Source: Betaproteobacteria bacterium (GTDB lineage Bacteria > Pseudomonadota > Gammaproteobacteria > Burkholderiales > Burkholderiaceae_F). Taken from it: DNA of 60,730 nucleotides. Positions within the stretch are counted from its first letter, which is position 1. Each line of letters begins with the position of its first letter. The notes beneath the pieces were generated by a model, which saw only the letters and a program-made list of their open reading frames with translations, searched no databases and was not told the origin of the DNA. The position numbers and the translations under genes were made by a program. The stretch spans positions 1 through 60,730 of the forward strand of contig VBCK01000124.1 in assembly GCA_005882215.1 (NCBI GenBank). The letters are read 5' to 3'. Positions 46,759-56,931 of the stretch are shown one piece after another.

Positions 46759-48627
46759 TTAGTCCTTGAACGGCGGCGCCGCGCGCAGCACTTCGTCGAT
46801 CGTGGTCAAGCCGAGCACGACCTTTTCGGCGCCCGATACGCGCAGCGAGCGCAGGCCGTCGCGCGCCGCCTGCTCGCGCAGCTCCTGCAGCTCCGCCCCG
46901 CGCGCGACCAGCAGCCGGATCGGATCGGTCACCACCAGCAGCTCGACCAGCCCGGTGCGTCCCAGATAGCCGGTGCGGCGGCATTCCAGGCAACCGACCG
47001 GGCCGTAAATGGTCCGCGGCGGCGCCGAGCGCCAGGGGGCCACCAGCTCGCGCCACAGGGCCTGGTCGGGGCCATCCTGCGGCGCCTTGCAGCTCGGACA
47101 CAGGGTACGTACCAGGCGCTGCGCCAGCACGCCGATCAGCGTCGCATTGACCAGGTAGCGAGGAACGCCCAGTTCGACCATGCGCGCCACCGAGGAGGCC
47201 GCATCGTTGGTATGCAGCGTCGAGAAAACGAGGTGGCCGGTCAACGCGGACTGCACCGCCATGTCGGCCGTCTCGCGGTCCCGAATCTCGCCCACCATGA
47301 TCACGTCGGGATCCTGCCGCATCAGCGCGCGCAGACCGTCGGCAAACGTCAGGTCGATGCCGGGCTGCACCTGCATCTGGTTCAGGCTTGCGTCGACCAT
47401 CTCGATCGGATCCTCGACCGTGCTGACGTTCACCTCGTCGGTGGCCAGTTGCTTCAGAGTCGAGTACAGCGTGGTCGTCTTGCCCGAGCCGGTCGGGCCC
47501 GTCACCAGCACGATGCCGGACGGGCGACGGATCAGTTCCGACCAGATCTTCGCCTCCGCATCGGAAAAGCCGAGCTCGGCGTAGCTGCGCACCACGACCT
47601 CGGGATCGAAGATCCGCATCACCAGCTTTTCGCCGAACGCGGTGGGCAGCGTCGACAGGCGGATTTCCACCTCGCGGCCTCCAGCCCCGCCGGCCCGCGT
47701 CTTGATGCGCCCGTCCAGCGGCCGCCGCCGCTCGACCACATCCATCCGGCCCAGCAGCTTGATGCGGCTGACCATCGCATGCATCACGCCCGGCGGCACC
47801 TGGTAGACCTGATGCAGCACGCCGTCGATCCGGAAGCGCACGACGCCCTGGTCGCGCTTGGGCTCCATGTGGATGTCGCTGGCGCGCTGATCGAACGCGT
47901 ACTGCAGGATCCAGTCGACGATGTGGATCACGTGCGCGTCGTTGGCCTCGACCTTGGAGCCGAGCTCGACGAGCTGCTCGAAATTGCTCAACAGATTGGT
48001 GGTACCGGCCTTGGTCGCCCCCTTCACCTGCTGCGCCAGCTTGTAGAACTCGGTCGTGTAGCGGGCGATGTCGACCGGATTGGCGACCACGCGCTGCACG
48101 GTCTTCTTGGAGATCTGTTCGATCTCGCGCACCCAGTCGTCCAGGAACGGCTCGCAGGTGGCCACCACGATTTCGGTGGTCTTGACCGCGATCGGCAGAA
48201 TCGAATACCCGGTGGCATAGGCGCTGGACATCACGTCCACCACCCGCGTGAAGTCGACCCGCAGCGGATCGATGTGCTGGTACGGCAGCTTGACCTTTTC
48301 GGCCAGCCATTGCGTCAGCGACTCCAGATCGAGCAGCCGGCGCTGCGCATCCGGAGTGCGGAAATTCATTTCGGCCAGCAGCGCGATCGGGTGCCCAAGC
48401 CGCTCGCGGTCGCCGATCGCGAACACCCGTTCAGAATCCGATTGCGACAGCCACCGGTCGGCCACCAGTTGCCGGACCACGTACGCGAGCGGCAGCCGGC
48501 CGCTGATCGGAGCCTGGACCGGTTGGCGCGATTGCGCCGCGCGCTCCGCTGGTGCGCTGGCCGCACCCTCGGGCGGCGTCGCGCGCCGCGACCGCTGTTG
48601 CGCCGGCACCCGGGCCGCGTCGCTCAT
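46759..48627 (-). CDS. PilB/GspE-family secretion or pilus ATPase
   Basis: A 622-residue hexameric ATPase of the type IV pilus/type II secretion class. N-terminal MshEN-like region (about 60-200), then the GspE core with GPTGSGKTT Walker A (377-385), VEDPIEMVDASLNQMQVQPG (Asp box), MRQDPDVIMVGEIRDRETADMAVQSALTGHLVFSTLHTND (Walker B and His box), and the tetracysteine zinc site CPSC..CLECRRTGYLGR. The N-terminal 40 residues are Ala/Gln/Pro-rich. No other pilus genes lie nearby. Its ATG overlaps the upstream DUF1631 stop as ATGA. Confidence 0.93.
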   Translation of the reverse strand: MSDAARVPAQQRSRRATPPEGAASAPAERAAQSRQPVQAPISGRLPLAYVVRQLVADRWLSQSDSERVFAIGDRERLGHPIALLAEMNFRTPDAQRRLLDLESLTQWLAEKVKLPYQHIDPLRVDFTRVVDVMSSAYATGYSILPIAVKTTEIVVATCEPFLDDWVREIEQISKKTVQRVVANPVDIARYTTEFYKLAQQVKGATKAGTTNLLSNFEQLVELGSKVEANDAHVIHIVDWILQYAFDQRASDIHMEPKRDQGVVRFRIDGVLHQVYQVPPGVMHAMVSRIKLLGRMDVVERRRPLDGRIKTRAGGAGGREVEIRLSTLPTAFGEKLVMRIFDPEVVVRSYAELGFSDAEAKIWSELIRRPSGIVLVTGPTGSGKTTTLYSTLKQLATDEVNVSTVEDPIEMVDASLNQMQVQPGIDLTFADGLRALMRQDPDVIMVGEIRDRETADMAVQSALTGHLVFSTLHTNDAASSVARMVELGVPRYLVNATLIGVLAQRLVRTLCPSCKAPQDGPDQALWRELVAPWRSAPPRTIYGPVGCLECRRTGYLGRTGLVELLVVTDPIRLLVARGAELQELREQAARDGLRSLRVSGAEKVVLGLTTIDEVLRAAPPFKD

Positions 48628-51059
48628 TCGGCCTGCTCGAAGCGCGCGGCGAGCTCGGCCACCCGCTTCGGCGACTTCTCGAACTCCGACACGACGGCAT
48701 CAACCGCCCGGCGCATCAGCGGCTCGGACTCCAGCGGCCGGATGTAGCTTCGACGCAGGTATGTCTTGATCAACTCGGGCGACATCACGTGTGCCTTGTT
48801 CTCGACGCCGCTGCTGAACATGAACAGGGTGCGCAACGGACTGATCCAGCGCAGCCGCGCCTTGATGAATTGAGTGCCGTCCCAGATCTCGAACCAGGTA
48901 CCGCGCGTCCATGAGGCGATGTCCCGGTCGATCTTCGCTTCGGCGCCCCGGTCCAGCTCCCCGATGTCCGTCAACGGCTCGGGCACGCTCAAATCGACCT
49001 CGTGCTCCGCCGCGGCCCGCATCAGCGCGTCGGTCGGAACCTTGATTCCCCCCGGCACCGTCGTCATGGGGAAGGCTCCCGTGAGCTGGATTCCCTCCAG
49101 CTTGACGCGAAGCTCCGAGGACTGCAACGAATGCTTGATGTAGGTCGCCTGGTCGGTCGGTTTGACGGCCATCGCGTGAGACGCCATCAGCTGCTGGAAG
49201 AACTCGTCCTGATCGCGCTGGGCCATCCGTATCAACGCCAGGCCGTCGCGCACGGTCCGGGTTATCGAAGGAATCAACGCCACCAGGCGCTTGCGCTCAT
49301 CGGCAGTGGCCTTCGGCTGCACGCTCCAGACGATCTCGTGAATCACCTCGCGGAAGCGCTTCGAATAGCCCTTGGTTTCGTCATCCCTTACGGTCGCCGC
49401 CACCAGCACCTGGACCCAGGGCCCGAGTAGAAATTCGCGCAGATACCCTTCCAGATCGACCCGGTCGAAAGCGCGCCGCACCTGGATCGTCGTGTTGATC
49501 GTCAGGATCTCGCGCTTTTCGGCCTCCTCGAGCGCCCGCTTCGCGCGCGACACCGGATCGGCATCGCGCGGACGGATTTCGCCCAGGTAGGCATCGAACT
49601 CGGACAGCAGCCGCTCGAACACGCTGACGTCGCGGTCGAACTGGATCAGGACCTCGCGCACGACCCGGTCGACTTCATCCCGGTAGCGCTCGTTTTCGTC
49701 CCCGTACGGCTCCCAACCGGCCGAGGCGTTGGCGATCCGATCGATCAGCCGCCGCGCCGGATGCGAGCTCGAGGCGAAAAAGGCCGCATCCATCAGCGCC
49801 GCCTTCAGCACCGGGAACTGCAGGCGCGACAGCAGCGCCTTGATTTCGGCCGGCACTTGCTGGTCGCGCAACATGTGGTCGAACATCATGCCGACGATCT
49901 CGATGGTCAGCTTGTCGACCGTACGCGAGGACTGCGACAACAGGTGCTCGCGCCAGGCACTGATCGAGCCGGCGGGCGTGCCGGAGAACACGGCCCCCTG
50001 TACACCCTGCAATCCGAGTCCCTGCAGCTCGCTGATGGCCGCCATCAGCGGTGCCCCGACCGGTCCGGGCACCGACATCGGTGGCATCGCATAGCCTCCC
50101 ACGTTGGCCTGAAGTCGCGCCAGCAGGTCGGACAGCACTTTCTGCGCGTCCGCACCCGAGATCGCGGGCCCACCGGCCACCGCACCCGAGCCGATGCCGT
50201 GACCCGCCCCGGCGCCTGCGCCCGCGGGGCCACTCGTGCCGCCGTTCGCCAGTCCGCCGGGAAACCCCGGCCCCCCACCGCCGGTGCCGCCCGCGGCGCC
50301 TGCCGCCGCCGGCGACGCTGAAGGATCACCGGCCGCAGCGCGACCGGTGGCCGGTGCCGCCTGCCGGCTGGCCAGATCGCGCCAGATCTGCTTGGCGTCG
50401 ACACCGTGCGTGCGGAAGTGGTCCAGCAGCGCCAACTCCACGCGAGCCAGCTCTTCCGCGAACGGCCGCTCGAACTGGGCCAGGCAAAAGGCCCACGCAT
50501 CGCGATGCAGGTTCACGTCCTCGATCGCCGCCACCAGCGCCGGCATGAACCCGTCGGGCCCGTACGGGTTGTCGCAGTCGCGCAGCGAAGGGCGCCCAGC
50601 GAGGAAACCGACCACCATGTTCAGGTCGCGCAGCGGCTCGTCCACGATCCGTCGCATCCGGCGCGCGCTGCGCGTGGCGATCGATTCGACGGCGTCATCG
50701 GCCTGCTGAACCAGCGACATCGAGTCGATGTCGACCGGGACCACCTGCGTGCTGGTCTTCACGACCAGCAGTTCGGCGATCATCCGGTCCTGCTGCTCGG
50801 GTACGCGCGCCAGGAACGCCTGGCGCAGTTCGCCGGCCCGGACCGACAGCATCCGCTGCACCAGCGGGGTCCCGATGTCGAAATCCCAACGCGCCGCCAG
50901 CGATTCGCGCACGCTGTTGGCGATCCCGTCGAACGACCCGGACAGCAGCTCGCAGGAAATCGCCGCCGCAGACTTCAACAGCGCCTGCGTCTGGCTGGCG
51001 GAAAGGTAGGGCAGAGCGCTCTGCGAGCGCGCACCGTCGAACGGCACCGTAGAGTTCAT
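48624..51059 (-). CDS. DUF1631 family protein, paralog 1
   Basis: An 811-residue protein of unknown function, highly charged and helical. After about residue 250 there is a Gly/Ala-rich linker (AAAGDPSASPAAAGAAGGTGGGG...). The second half has KLTIEIVGMMFDHMLRD..VPAEIKALLSRLQFPVLKAALMDAAFFASSSHPARRLIDRIA, the DUF1631 core. The C-terminal RGTWFEIWDGTQFIKARLRWISPLRTLFMFSS...MSPELIKTYLRR resembles a PilZ-like barrel. Start ATG at 51059 fits; an in-frame start at 51194 adds an unconserved leader. It is translationally coupled to the PilB-like ATPase. Confidence 0.85.
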   Translation of the reverse strand: MNSTVPFDGARSQSALPYLSASQTQALLKSAAAISCELLSGSFDGIANSVRESLAARWDFDIGTPLVQRMLSVRAGELRQAFLARVPEQQDRMIAELLVVKTSTQVVPVDIDSMSLVQQADDAVESIATRSARRMRRIVDEPLRDLNMVVGFLAGRPSLRDCDNPYGPDGFMPALVAAIEDVNLHRDAWAFCLAQFERPFAEELARVELALLDHFRTHGVDAKQIWRDLASRQAAPATGRAAAGDPSASPAAAGAAGGTGGGGPGFPGGLANGGTSGPAGAGAGAGHGIGSGAVAGGPAISGADAQKVLSDLLARLQANVGGYAMPPMSVPGPVGAPLMAAISELQGLGLQGVQGAVFSGTPAGSISAWREHLLSQSSRTVDKLTIEIVGMMFDHMLRDQQVPAEIKALLSRLQFPVLKAALMDAAFFASSSHPARRLIDRIANASAGWEPYGDENERYRDEVDRVVREVLIQFDRDVSVFERLLSEFDAYLGEIRPRDADPVSRAKRALEEAEKREILTINTTIQVRRAFDRVDLEGYLREFLLGPWVQVLVAATVRDDETKGYSKRFREVIHEIVWSVQPKATADERKRLVALIPSITRTVRDGLALIRMAQRDQDEFFQQLMASHAMAVKPTDQATYIKHSLQSSELRVKLEGIQLTGAFPMTTVPGGIKVPTDALMRAAAEHEVDLSVPEPLTDIGELDRGAEAKIDRDIASWTRGTWFEIWDGTQFIKARLRWISPLRTLFMFSSGVENKAHVMSPELIKTYLRRSYIRPLESEPLMRRAVDAVVSEFEKSPKRVAELAARFEQAE

Positions 51060-51193
51060 TCGGGCGTGAAGCCAGGAGGGCCAACCTGCCCGGCCACCGA
51101 CTGTAGCCGCACAGTGTCGCAAGTCAAGCTGGGCAAAGAGGCTGAAATACGCCTCAACTTTTTCGAACGTCCGGCCGATATCGCGGCCCCGCA

Positions 51194-51985
51194 TCAGAGG
51201 GACAAACCCTCCTGCGGCCGCAGGCGATCGCCGCCGGGGCCGGCGTGGCGGCGCAAGCCCCTGAGCCAGCGGCGCGCCGGAAGGCCCGAGCCCGCCTCGA
51301 TGGCCAGCGCGCGCTCGCGCAACTGCGGCGGCTCGATCCGGATCGTCGGGCCGACGGCAGCCACCGCGATCCGATTTCCAGCGCGCGCCTCATCCAAAAC
51401 GATGACCCGCCCGTCAAAAGCGGCCGCGATCCGGTCCAGGCTCGGTCCGCAGCGGCGCCCAAACAGGTTGAACGACGCGATTCCCGGCTCTCGCAGGGCC
51501 TGGCGGCATGCAAGGTAGAAAAACCGATCGTCGTATACCGGTCCGCGCGCGCGGGCGTCGTACAGGTCCACTTGCAACCAGTCGGAAAATCCGCTCCTGC
51601 GAGGCCGCTGCAGAAACGCCAGCGCGTCATCGCACACGACCGTCAGGCGGCGGCCCTGCTCGGGCAGAGCGAACCACCGATGCGCGGCCCCGATCACGGT
51701 CGGGTCGAACTCGACGACCACCGTTTCAGCAAACGGCAAATGGCGATGGCAGAACTTCGTCAGCGCCGCCGCGCCCAGTCCCAGCTGCAGTACCCGGCGC
51801 GGACGGGGCAACAGCAGCAGCGGCACCATCATCTGCTGTTGATACTCGAGCTCGAGCCGGTACGGATGTGCGATTCGCATCGCGCCCTGGATCCACTCGG
51901 TCCCGAAGTGCAGGTACCGGACCCCGCGCGACTCGGACAGCGTGATGCTGCTAGCTGGAGGCGTCGGTCCCTGGCTGTGCACCAT
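51194..51985 (-). CDS. spermidine synthase-like SAM-dependent methyltransferase
   Basis: A 263-residue Rossmann-fold protein. It begins with a beta hairpin (SRGVRYLHFGTEWIQGAMRIAHPYRLELEYQQQMM), typical of the polyamine synthase family, then the cofactor motif RRVLQLGLGAAALTKFCHRHLP and VVEFDPTVIGAAHRWFALP, with DDALAFLQR and the DLYDA motif. Catalytic Asp of spermidine synthases is not obvious, so a methyltransferase or aminopropyltransferase-like role is open. Its start lies 35 bases inside the 3' end of the second DUF1631 gene. Confidence 0.82.
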   Translation of the reverse strand: MVHSQGPTPPASSITLSESRGVRYLHFGTEWIQGAMRIAHPYRLELEYQQQMMVPLLLLPRPRRVLQLGLGAAALTKFCHRHLPFAETVVVEFDPTVIGAAHRWFALPEQGRRLTVVCDDALAFLQRPRRSGFSDWLQVDLYDARARGPVYDDRFFYLACRQALREPGIASFNLFGRRCGPSLDRIAAAFDGRVIVLDEARAGNRIAVAAVGPTIRIEPPQLRERALAIEAGSGLPARRWLRGLRRHAGPGGDRLRPQEGLSL

Positions 51986-54365
51986 GCTTCAAGTCGAACA
52001 TCACCGCGTCGACCGCCCGCTCGAACAGCGGCGCCGATTCGACCGCAACCAGCCAGCCCGCCTGCAGGTAGGCAACCAGAGTATCCGGGGACAGTGAATG
52101 AGCGCGGTCGCCGCCCGCGTTTGTGAACAGGTAGAGCGCTTTCTTCGGGCTGATCCAGCGCAACACGACCCGCTCCATTTGCCCGGTATTCGCGCGCAGG
52201 TCGAACCACAGACCGCGGCTGAAGCCTGCAATCGCATTCAGGGCCTGCTGCGGGTCCATCGCCGCGGGCAAGGGGTCCTGCTCCGTGGGCGCCGACAGGT
52301 GGGTCACGCCGGGCGCACCGACCGCAAGCGCGTGCCGGACCACGTCGTCCGATACCTTGATCTGGTCCAGCGCGACGTCGCTGGTGTCGGTCGGGATACG
52401 GAAGCCGTCCAGCTTGATCCGGACGGTGCTTGGCGTGATCTGGGGCGGCGAGCCATGCGCGAGCTCCAGCGCTTTGACCGCGCTGGCGTGCGAATTCATC
52501 AGCCGACCGAAGAACTGCTGGATCCGCTCGGACGGCCACTGCATCCGGGTCAGGCCCTCGCGCAGCACGGCCAGCACGTTCGGGATGGTTTCGATCATCC
52601 GCTTGCGGTCGCCCGGATTGATCTTCGGTTGAACGCTCCACACCAGCTCGGGGATCGTATCCAGATAGCGACGCACCAGAGCCGGCTCGGTCTTGTCGCG
52701 CGTCGATGCCTCGACCAGGACACGGACCCAGACGTCGAGCAGGAAATCGCGCAGGTACGACTCCAGTTGCACGCCGTCGAAAGCGCTGCGCACCTGCATG
52801 GTGGCCTTGATCGCGAGAATCTCGCGGTTCTCGGCCTCGGCCAGCGCCCGGCGCGCCCGTGTGACCGGATCGTCGTCGCGGGTGCGCTCCTCGTCCAGGA
52901 ACCGGTCGAACTGTTCAAAAGACTGCTCGAAGGCCTTGGAGGCATCGGCCGGGGAATCGGTCACGGAATCGACCGCGCCGCGGACCTGTTCGAAGTAGCG
53001 CCGGTTGTCCTCGCCGTCAACCGACCAGCCGATCGAAGTGCTGGCAATCCGGTCCAGCAGGCGCCGCGCCGGTTGGCGAGGATCGGCGAACAGCTCCGGA
53101 TCGCCGAGCGCAACCTTCAGAAGCGGAAATTGCAGCCGCGCCAGTTGTTCCTTGATCGCATCCGGAATGTGCCGGTCGCGCTGGATCCGGTCGAACAGCA
53201 ATCCGACCAGCTCGATCGTCAGCTTGTCGATCTTGCGCGAGGCGGTGTCGATCAGACCCTTGCGCAGCTCGGCCGTATGGGCGGCATCCACCCCGGCAGC
53301 CGGCCGCCCGGCGGCCGCGGCGGCGGCGGAGGCGGCGGAGGCGGTCATCCGCAGCGCGTCGTTGATGGCCGATATCAACGCCGGATCGAAACTCCAGCCG
53401 GATCCGGGTGCGCGCGACTCGAGAAACGCAACCCGATCGGCCCGCGTCAGCGCCGCCCCGCCCGGTGTCGCCGACGCTGCGCCGGCCATGGGACCCGTGC
53501 CGGCGGTGCCGGCCGCAGGAGCGGTGCCGGCCGTGGCAAACGCGCCCGGCTGCAAGCGTTCCAACAGACTCAGCAACATTGAGCTCGACTGCGCGTCGCC
53601 CAGCGAGACGATCTCGTTGCCCGTGCGCTCCGCGCCGGATGTTCCCGTCGCTGCCCGGCCGCGAGCCGCGCCGTGCGTGCCCACCACCGTGCTATGCCAG
53701 ACCGGGACGGCGTCGCTCGCGCCACTGTCGGCCAGTCGCTTCTCGATCTGCTTGTAGGCTTGGCCGACGACGCGACTCAGTCCGGATGAAACCAAGCGCA
53801 TCAGGGGAACCACGTCCGGCTCGGCGATCGCGATGTGACGCAACGCACCCGCGATGGCCCGCACGAACAGCGCGATCCGGAACGGCAGGTCGGAGTCGCG
53901 CAAATCGACATCGTGAAGCAGGTTGATCAGCCGTAGCTTGACCGCCGCGAATTCGGTATCGACCGAGTTGCGCAGGCGCGCCGCGCATTGATCGATGGCC
54001 GCGTCGAACTCCGAATCCTCATGCCCGATCAGCGACAGAGCGCGCGCGCCTCCGCCTTCGGACCCGCCGGCCTCGACGAACGAGCCGATCGATGCGATCA
54101 GCTCCGGGTGCAGCGCCTCCAGATACGCTTGCACGAACGCCCGATCGCGTGCCAGCACCGCCTTGACCCGCTTCGAGTCGGCTTCGTCCAGCGACTTGGC
54201 CAGCGGTCCCAGCGTCTCGATCAGCGCGGTCAGCAGCTGTTCTTCGACAACGGTTCGAACCGGCGCCCAGCAGTCTTCGAACAGGCGGCGATATCGAGCC
54301 CGGCGGCGCGACGAGTCGGACCGCTCCGTCGCCTGGAGCGCACGGTCTGGCGTTTCCTCGTTCAT
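51951..54365 (-). CDS. DUF1631 family protein, paralog 2
   Basis: An 804-residue protein that is paralogous to the one at 48624. The shared blocks are KLTIELVGLLFDRIQRDRHIPDAIKEQLARLQFPLLKVALGDPELFADPRQPARRLLDRIA, ALAEAENREILAIKATMQVRSAFDGVQLESYLRDFLLDVWVRVLVEAS and the C-terminal RGLWFDLRANTGQMERVVLRWISPKKALYLFTNAGGDRAHSLSPDTLVAYLQAG. An Ala/Gly-rich low-complexity segment separates N- and C-halves. Function unknown. The C-terminal unit again looks PilZ-like but without a visible c-di-GMP RxxxR motif. Confidence 0.85.
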   Translation of the reverse strand: MNEETPDRALQATERSDSSRRRARYRRLFEDCWAPVRTVVEEQLLTALIETLGPLAKSLDEADSKRVKAVLARDRAFVQAYLEALHPELIASIGSFVEAGGSEGGGARALSLIGHEDSEFDAAIDQCAARLRNSVDTEFAAVKLRLINLLHDVDLRDSDLPFRIALFVRAIAGALRHIAIAEPDVVPLMRLVSSGLSRVVGQAYKQIEKRLADSGASDAVPVWHSTVVGTHGAARGRAATGTSGAERTGNEIVSLGDAQSSSMLLSLLERLQPGAFATAGTAPAAGTAGTGPMAGAASATPGGAALTRADRVAFLESRAPGSGWSFDPALISAINDALRMTASAASAAAAAAGRPAAGVDAAHTAELRKGLIDTASRKIDKLTIELVGLLFDRIQRDRHIPDAIKEQLARLQFPLLKVALGDPELFADPRQPARRLLDRIASTSIGWSVDGEDNRRYFEQVRGAVDSVTDSPADASKAFEQSFEQFDRFLDEERTRDDDPVTRARRALAEAENREILAIKATMQVRSAFDGVQLESYLRDFLLDVWVRVLVEASTRDKTEPALVRRYLDTIPELVWSVQPKINPGDRKRMIETIPNVLAVLREGLTRMQWPSERIQQFFGRLMNSHASAVKALELAHGSPPQITPSTVRIKLDGFRIPTDTSDVALDQIKVSDDVVRHALAVGAPGVTHLSAPTEQDPLPAAMDPQQALNAIAGFSRGLWFDLRANTGQMERVVLRWISPKKALYLFTNAGGDRAHSLSPDTLVAYLQAGWLVAVESAPLFERAVDAVMFDLKHGAQPGTDASS

Positions 54366-54414
54366 CGGTGCCGAATCTGTCGATACACCATCAGCGATTC
54401 GAGCTTAAACCCTG

Positions 54415-54933
54415 TTACGCCTCACACCAAGTCTGCAAAAAGGCCCGCCAGAGGGCCAGCTTCTGATCGAAGCGACGGGCCGCGTGTGCCGGGCTGGTTG
54501 ACGGCAGTACCGCACACGCGTAGCCCAGCTCGGCGATCTGCGCCTGGAAACGGCCGGCCGCCTGGCCGTTGAACGCCACTGCCCGCAGCCCGGGCGCGCG
54601 GCGCGGCAGCTGCGCCAAGTCGTTCGATCGGGGCGCATGAATCTGAGAGTCCAGGCTGCCGCTGCGCCGGCAGCTCCCGTACACGTCCCAGATACCGACC
54701 CGATGTGCGAGCACCCGTTCGAGCCGGTCCGCGTAGGGCAGGCTCGCCAGCGGCTCGCCGAGAATATCGCCCAGAATCCGCCAGAACTGATTGCGCGGAT
54801 GACCGTAATACTGCCGCGCGGCCAGCGACGCCGAACTGGGGAAACTGCCCAGGACCAGCACGCGTACGCCGCTGTCGAGAACCGGTGCAAAGCCCTTGAA
54901 GCGCGGGTCGACGCCCGGCGCCGGTCTCGACAT
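54415..54933 (-). CDS. DNA-deoxyinosine (hypoxanthine) glycosylase
   Basis: A 172-residue member of the uracil-DNA glycosylase superfamily (family 6, HDG). The motif LVLGSFPSSASLAARQYYGHPRNQFWRILGDIL and the later LPSTSPAHA are characteristic. These remove hypoxanthine from deaminated adenine. The ATG at 54933 (MSRPAPGV) was used; a GTG at 54948 would add five residues. It lies 35 bases past the htpG stop, in the same direction. Confidence 0.85.
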   Translation of the reverse strand: MSRPAPGVDPRFKGFAPVLDSGVRVLVLGSFPSSASLAARQYYGHPRNQFWRILGDILGEPLASLPYADRLERVLAHRVGIWDVYGSCRRSGSLDSQIHAPRSNDLAQLPRRAPGLRAVAFNGQAAGRFQAQIAELGYACAVLPSTSPAHAARRFDQKLALWRAFLQTWCEA

Positions 54934-54982
54934 TTTTTGAGTCAGCACGGCTGCGGTTGGAATGGCCCGGCGAACCTCCGAC

Positions 54983-56860
54983 TCAGGACCCTAGCAGCAG
55001 ACCGTTGACCCGCTTCACGTAGGCGGCCGGATCGTCCAGCTGGCCGCCGTCGGCCAGCACGGCCTGCTCGAGCAGCAGATGAGCCCAGTCGGACAGGTGC
55101 TCGTTGTGCGTGCGCAGCCTTTGAACCAGCGGGTGGGCTCCGTTCAGCTCCAGGATCGGGGGCGCAGCCGGCACGCTTTGCCCCGCCGCCTTCAGCAGCC
55201 TCTGCAGATGCGCGCTGAGCTGATCCTTGTCGACCACCACGCAGGCGGCAGAGTCGGTCAGCCGGGTGCTGAGGCGCACTTCCGAAACCCGATCGCCCAG
55301 CGCCTGCTTCACGCGGTCAAGCAGGTCCTTGAATTCCTCGGCGACCTTCTGCTGCTCCTGTTTTTCTTCCGCGTCGGCCAGGGCGCCCAGATCCAGGTTG
55401 CCCTTGGCCACCGACTCGAGCGGCTTGCCGTCGAACTCGGTCAGAAAGCCAACCATCCATTCGTCGACACGATCCGTCAGCAGCAGCACCTCGACGGCCT
55501 TCTTGCGGAAGATCTCCAGGTGCGGACTGCCTCGCGCCGCTTCGACCGACTCGGCCGTCAGATAAAAAATGCTCTTCTGCCCGGCCGCCATCCGGCCGAC
55601 ATAATCGGCCAGCGATGCGGCAGGCGCGGCGTCCGACGTGCTGGTACGGAAGCGCAACAGCCGGGCGATCCGCTCGCGATTGACGGGATCGTCTCCGACG
55701 CCCTCTTTCAGCACCTGACCGAACTCGGTCCAGAACTTTGGATAGTCTTCCTTGCGATTCTCGGCCAGGTCTTCCAACAGCCCCAGCACGCGCTTGGTGC
55801 AGCCCTCGCGAATCGCCTTCACGTCACGGCTTTCCTGCAGCAGCTCACGCGAGATGTTCAGCGGAAGGTCGTTGGAGTCGACCACCCCGCGCACGAAGCG
55901 CAGGTACGCCGGCAGCAGCTGCTCGGCGTCGTCCATGATGAACACACGCCGAACGTACAGCTTCAGCCCGTGCTGATGCCTGCGGTCCCAAAGGTCGAAC
56001 GGTGCCTTGGCGGGCACGTACAGCAGCTGGATGTACTCGTTGCGGCCCTCGACCCGATTGTGGGTCCAGGCGAGCGCCTCCCCGAAATCGTGCGACAGGT
56101 GTTGGTAGAAGTCCCGGTACTGCTGATCGGTGATGTCGGCCTTGGGCCTTGCCCACAAGGCGGAGGCCTGGTTGATCGTCTCCAGCTCCCCGGTGCGACG
56201 GTATTCGTTCTTGTCCTGGTCCCACTGCTCCTTGGGCATACGGATCGGCGTGGCGATGTGGTCCGAGTACTTGACCAGGATCGAGCGCAATTTCCAGGAC
56301 GACAGCAGTTCCTCGTCGTCGGGCTTCAGGTGCAGGATGACATCGGTGCCGCGCCTGGAACGCTCGCTCAGCTCGACGGTGAATTCGCCGGCGCCGTCCG
56401 ATTCCCAGCGCACCGCCTCGGCGGCGGGCAGCCCCGCCCGCCTCGATATGACGGTCACCCGGTCGGCGACGATGAAGGCCGAATAGAAGCCGACTCCGAA
56501 CTGTCCGATCAGTTGGGCGTCCTTCTGCTGGTCACCGGTCAGCTTCTCGAAGAACTCGCGCGTACCGCTGCGGGCGATCGTACCCAGATGCAGGACGACC
56601 TCGTCGCGGGTCATCCCGATTCCGTTGTCCGACACGGTGATCGTCTTCGCGTTCTTGTCATAGTCGACACCGATCGACAGTTCCTCCCCGGCCTCCAGCA
56701 GAGCCGGCGACTTGATCGCCTCGAAGCGCAGCCGATCGCAGGCATCGGACGCGTTGCTGATCAGCTCGCGCAAGAAGATCTCGCGATTGCTGTACAGCGA
56801 ATGAATCATCAGCCGAAGCAGTTGCTTGACCTCGGCTTGAAATCCAAGCGTTTCTTTCAT
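54983..56860 (-). CDS. htpG: molecular chaperone HtpG (Hsp90)
   Basis: A 625-residue dimeric ATP-dependent chaperone. The GHKL nucleotide pocket has [16 protein letters not shown] (Glu32 and Asn36), [15 protein letters not shown]-type DNGIGM and [16 protein letters not shown]. The middle and C-terminal domains are complete ([30 protein letters not shown], and the dimerisation end ...LLGS). The ATG at 56860 ([15 protein letters not shown]) is the family start; upstream in-frame residues are not conserved. It diverges from the PhzF-family gene. No clear sigma-32 site was found in the 71 bases between. Confidence 0.97.
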   Translation of the reverse strand: MKETLGFQAEVKQLLRLMIHSLYSNREIFLRELISNASDACDRLRFEAIKSPALLEAGEELSIGVDYDKNAKTITVSDNGIGMTRDEVVLHLGTIARSGTREFFEKLTGDQQKDAQLIGQFGVGFYSAFIVADRVTVISRRAGLPAAEAVRWESDGAGEFTVELSERSRRGTDVILHLKPDDEELLSSWKLRSILVKYSDHIATPIRMPKEQWDQDKNEYRRTGELETINQASALWARPKADITDQQYRDFYQHLSHDFGEALAWTHNRVEGRNEYIQLLYVPAKAPFDLWDRRHQHGLKLYVRRVFIMDDAEQLLPAYLRFVRGVVDSNDLPLNISRELLQESRDVKAIREGCTKRVLGLLEDLAENRKEDYPKFWTEFGQVLKEGVGDDPVNRERIARLLRFRTSTSDAAPAASLADYVGRMAAGQKSIFYLTAESVEAARGSPHLEIFRKKAVEVLLLTDRVDEWMVGFLTEFDGKPLESVAKGNLDLGALADAEEKQEQQKVAEEFKDLLDRVKQALGDRVSEVRLSTRLTDSAACVVVDKDQLSAHLQRLLKAAGQSVPAAPPILELNGAHPLVQRLRTHNEHLSDWAHLLLEQAVLADGGQLDDPAAYVKRVNGLLLGS

Positions 56861-56931
56861 CTGATTGGGTAGAAAAATAATGGACGGTTGCGATAGTGAG
56901 TATTCTGTCAGGTCCAGGAGGCCCCCCAACC

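Noticed and set aside
55079-56872. Long open frame opposite htpG
   Set aside because: Antisense to an intact Hsp90 gene, no domain signature.
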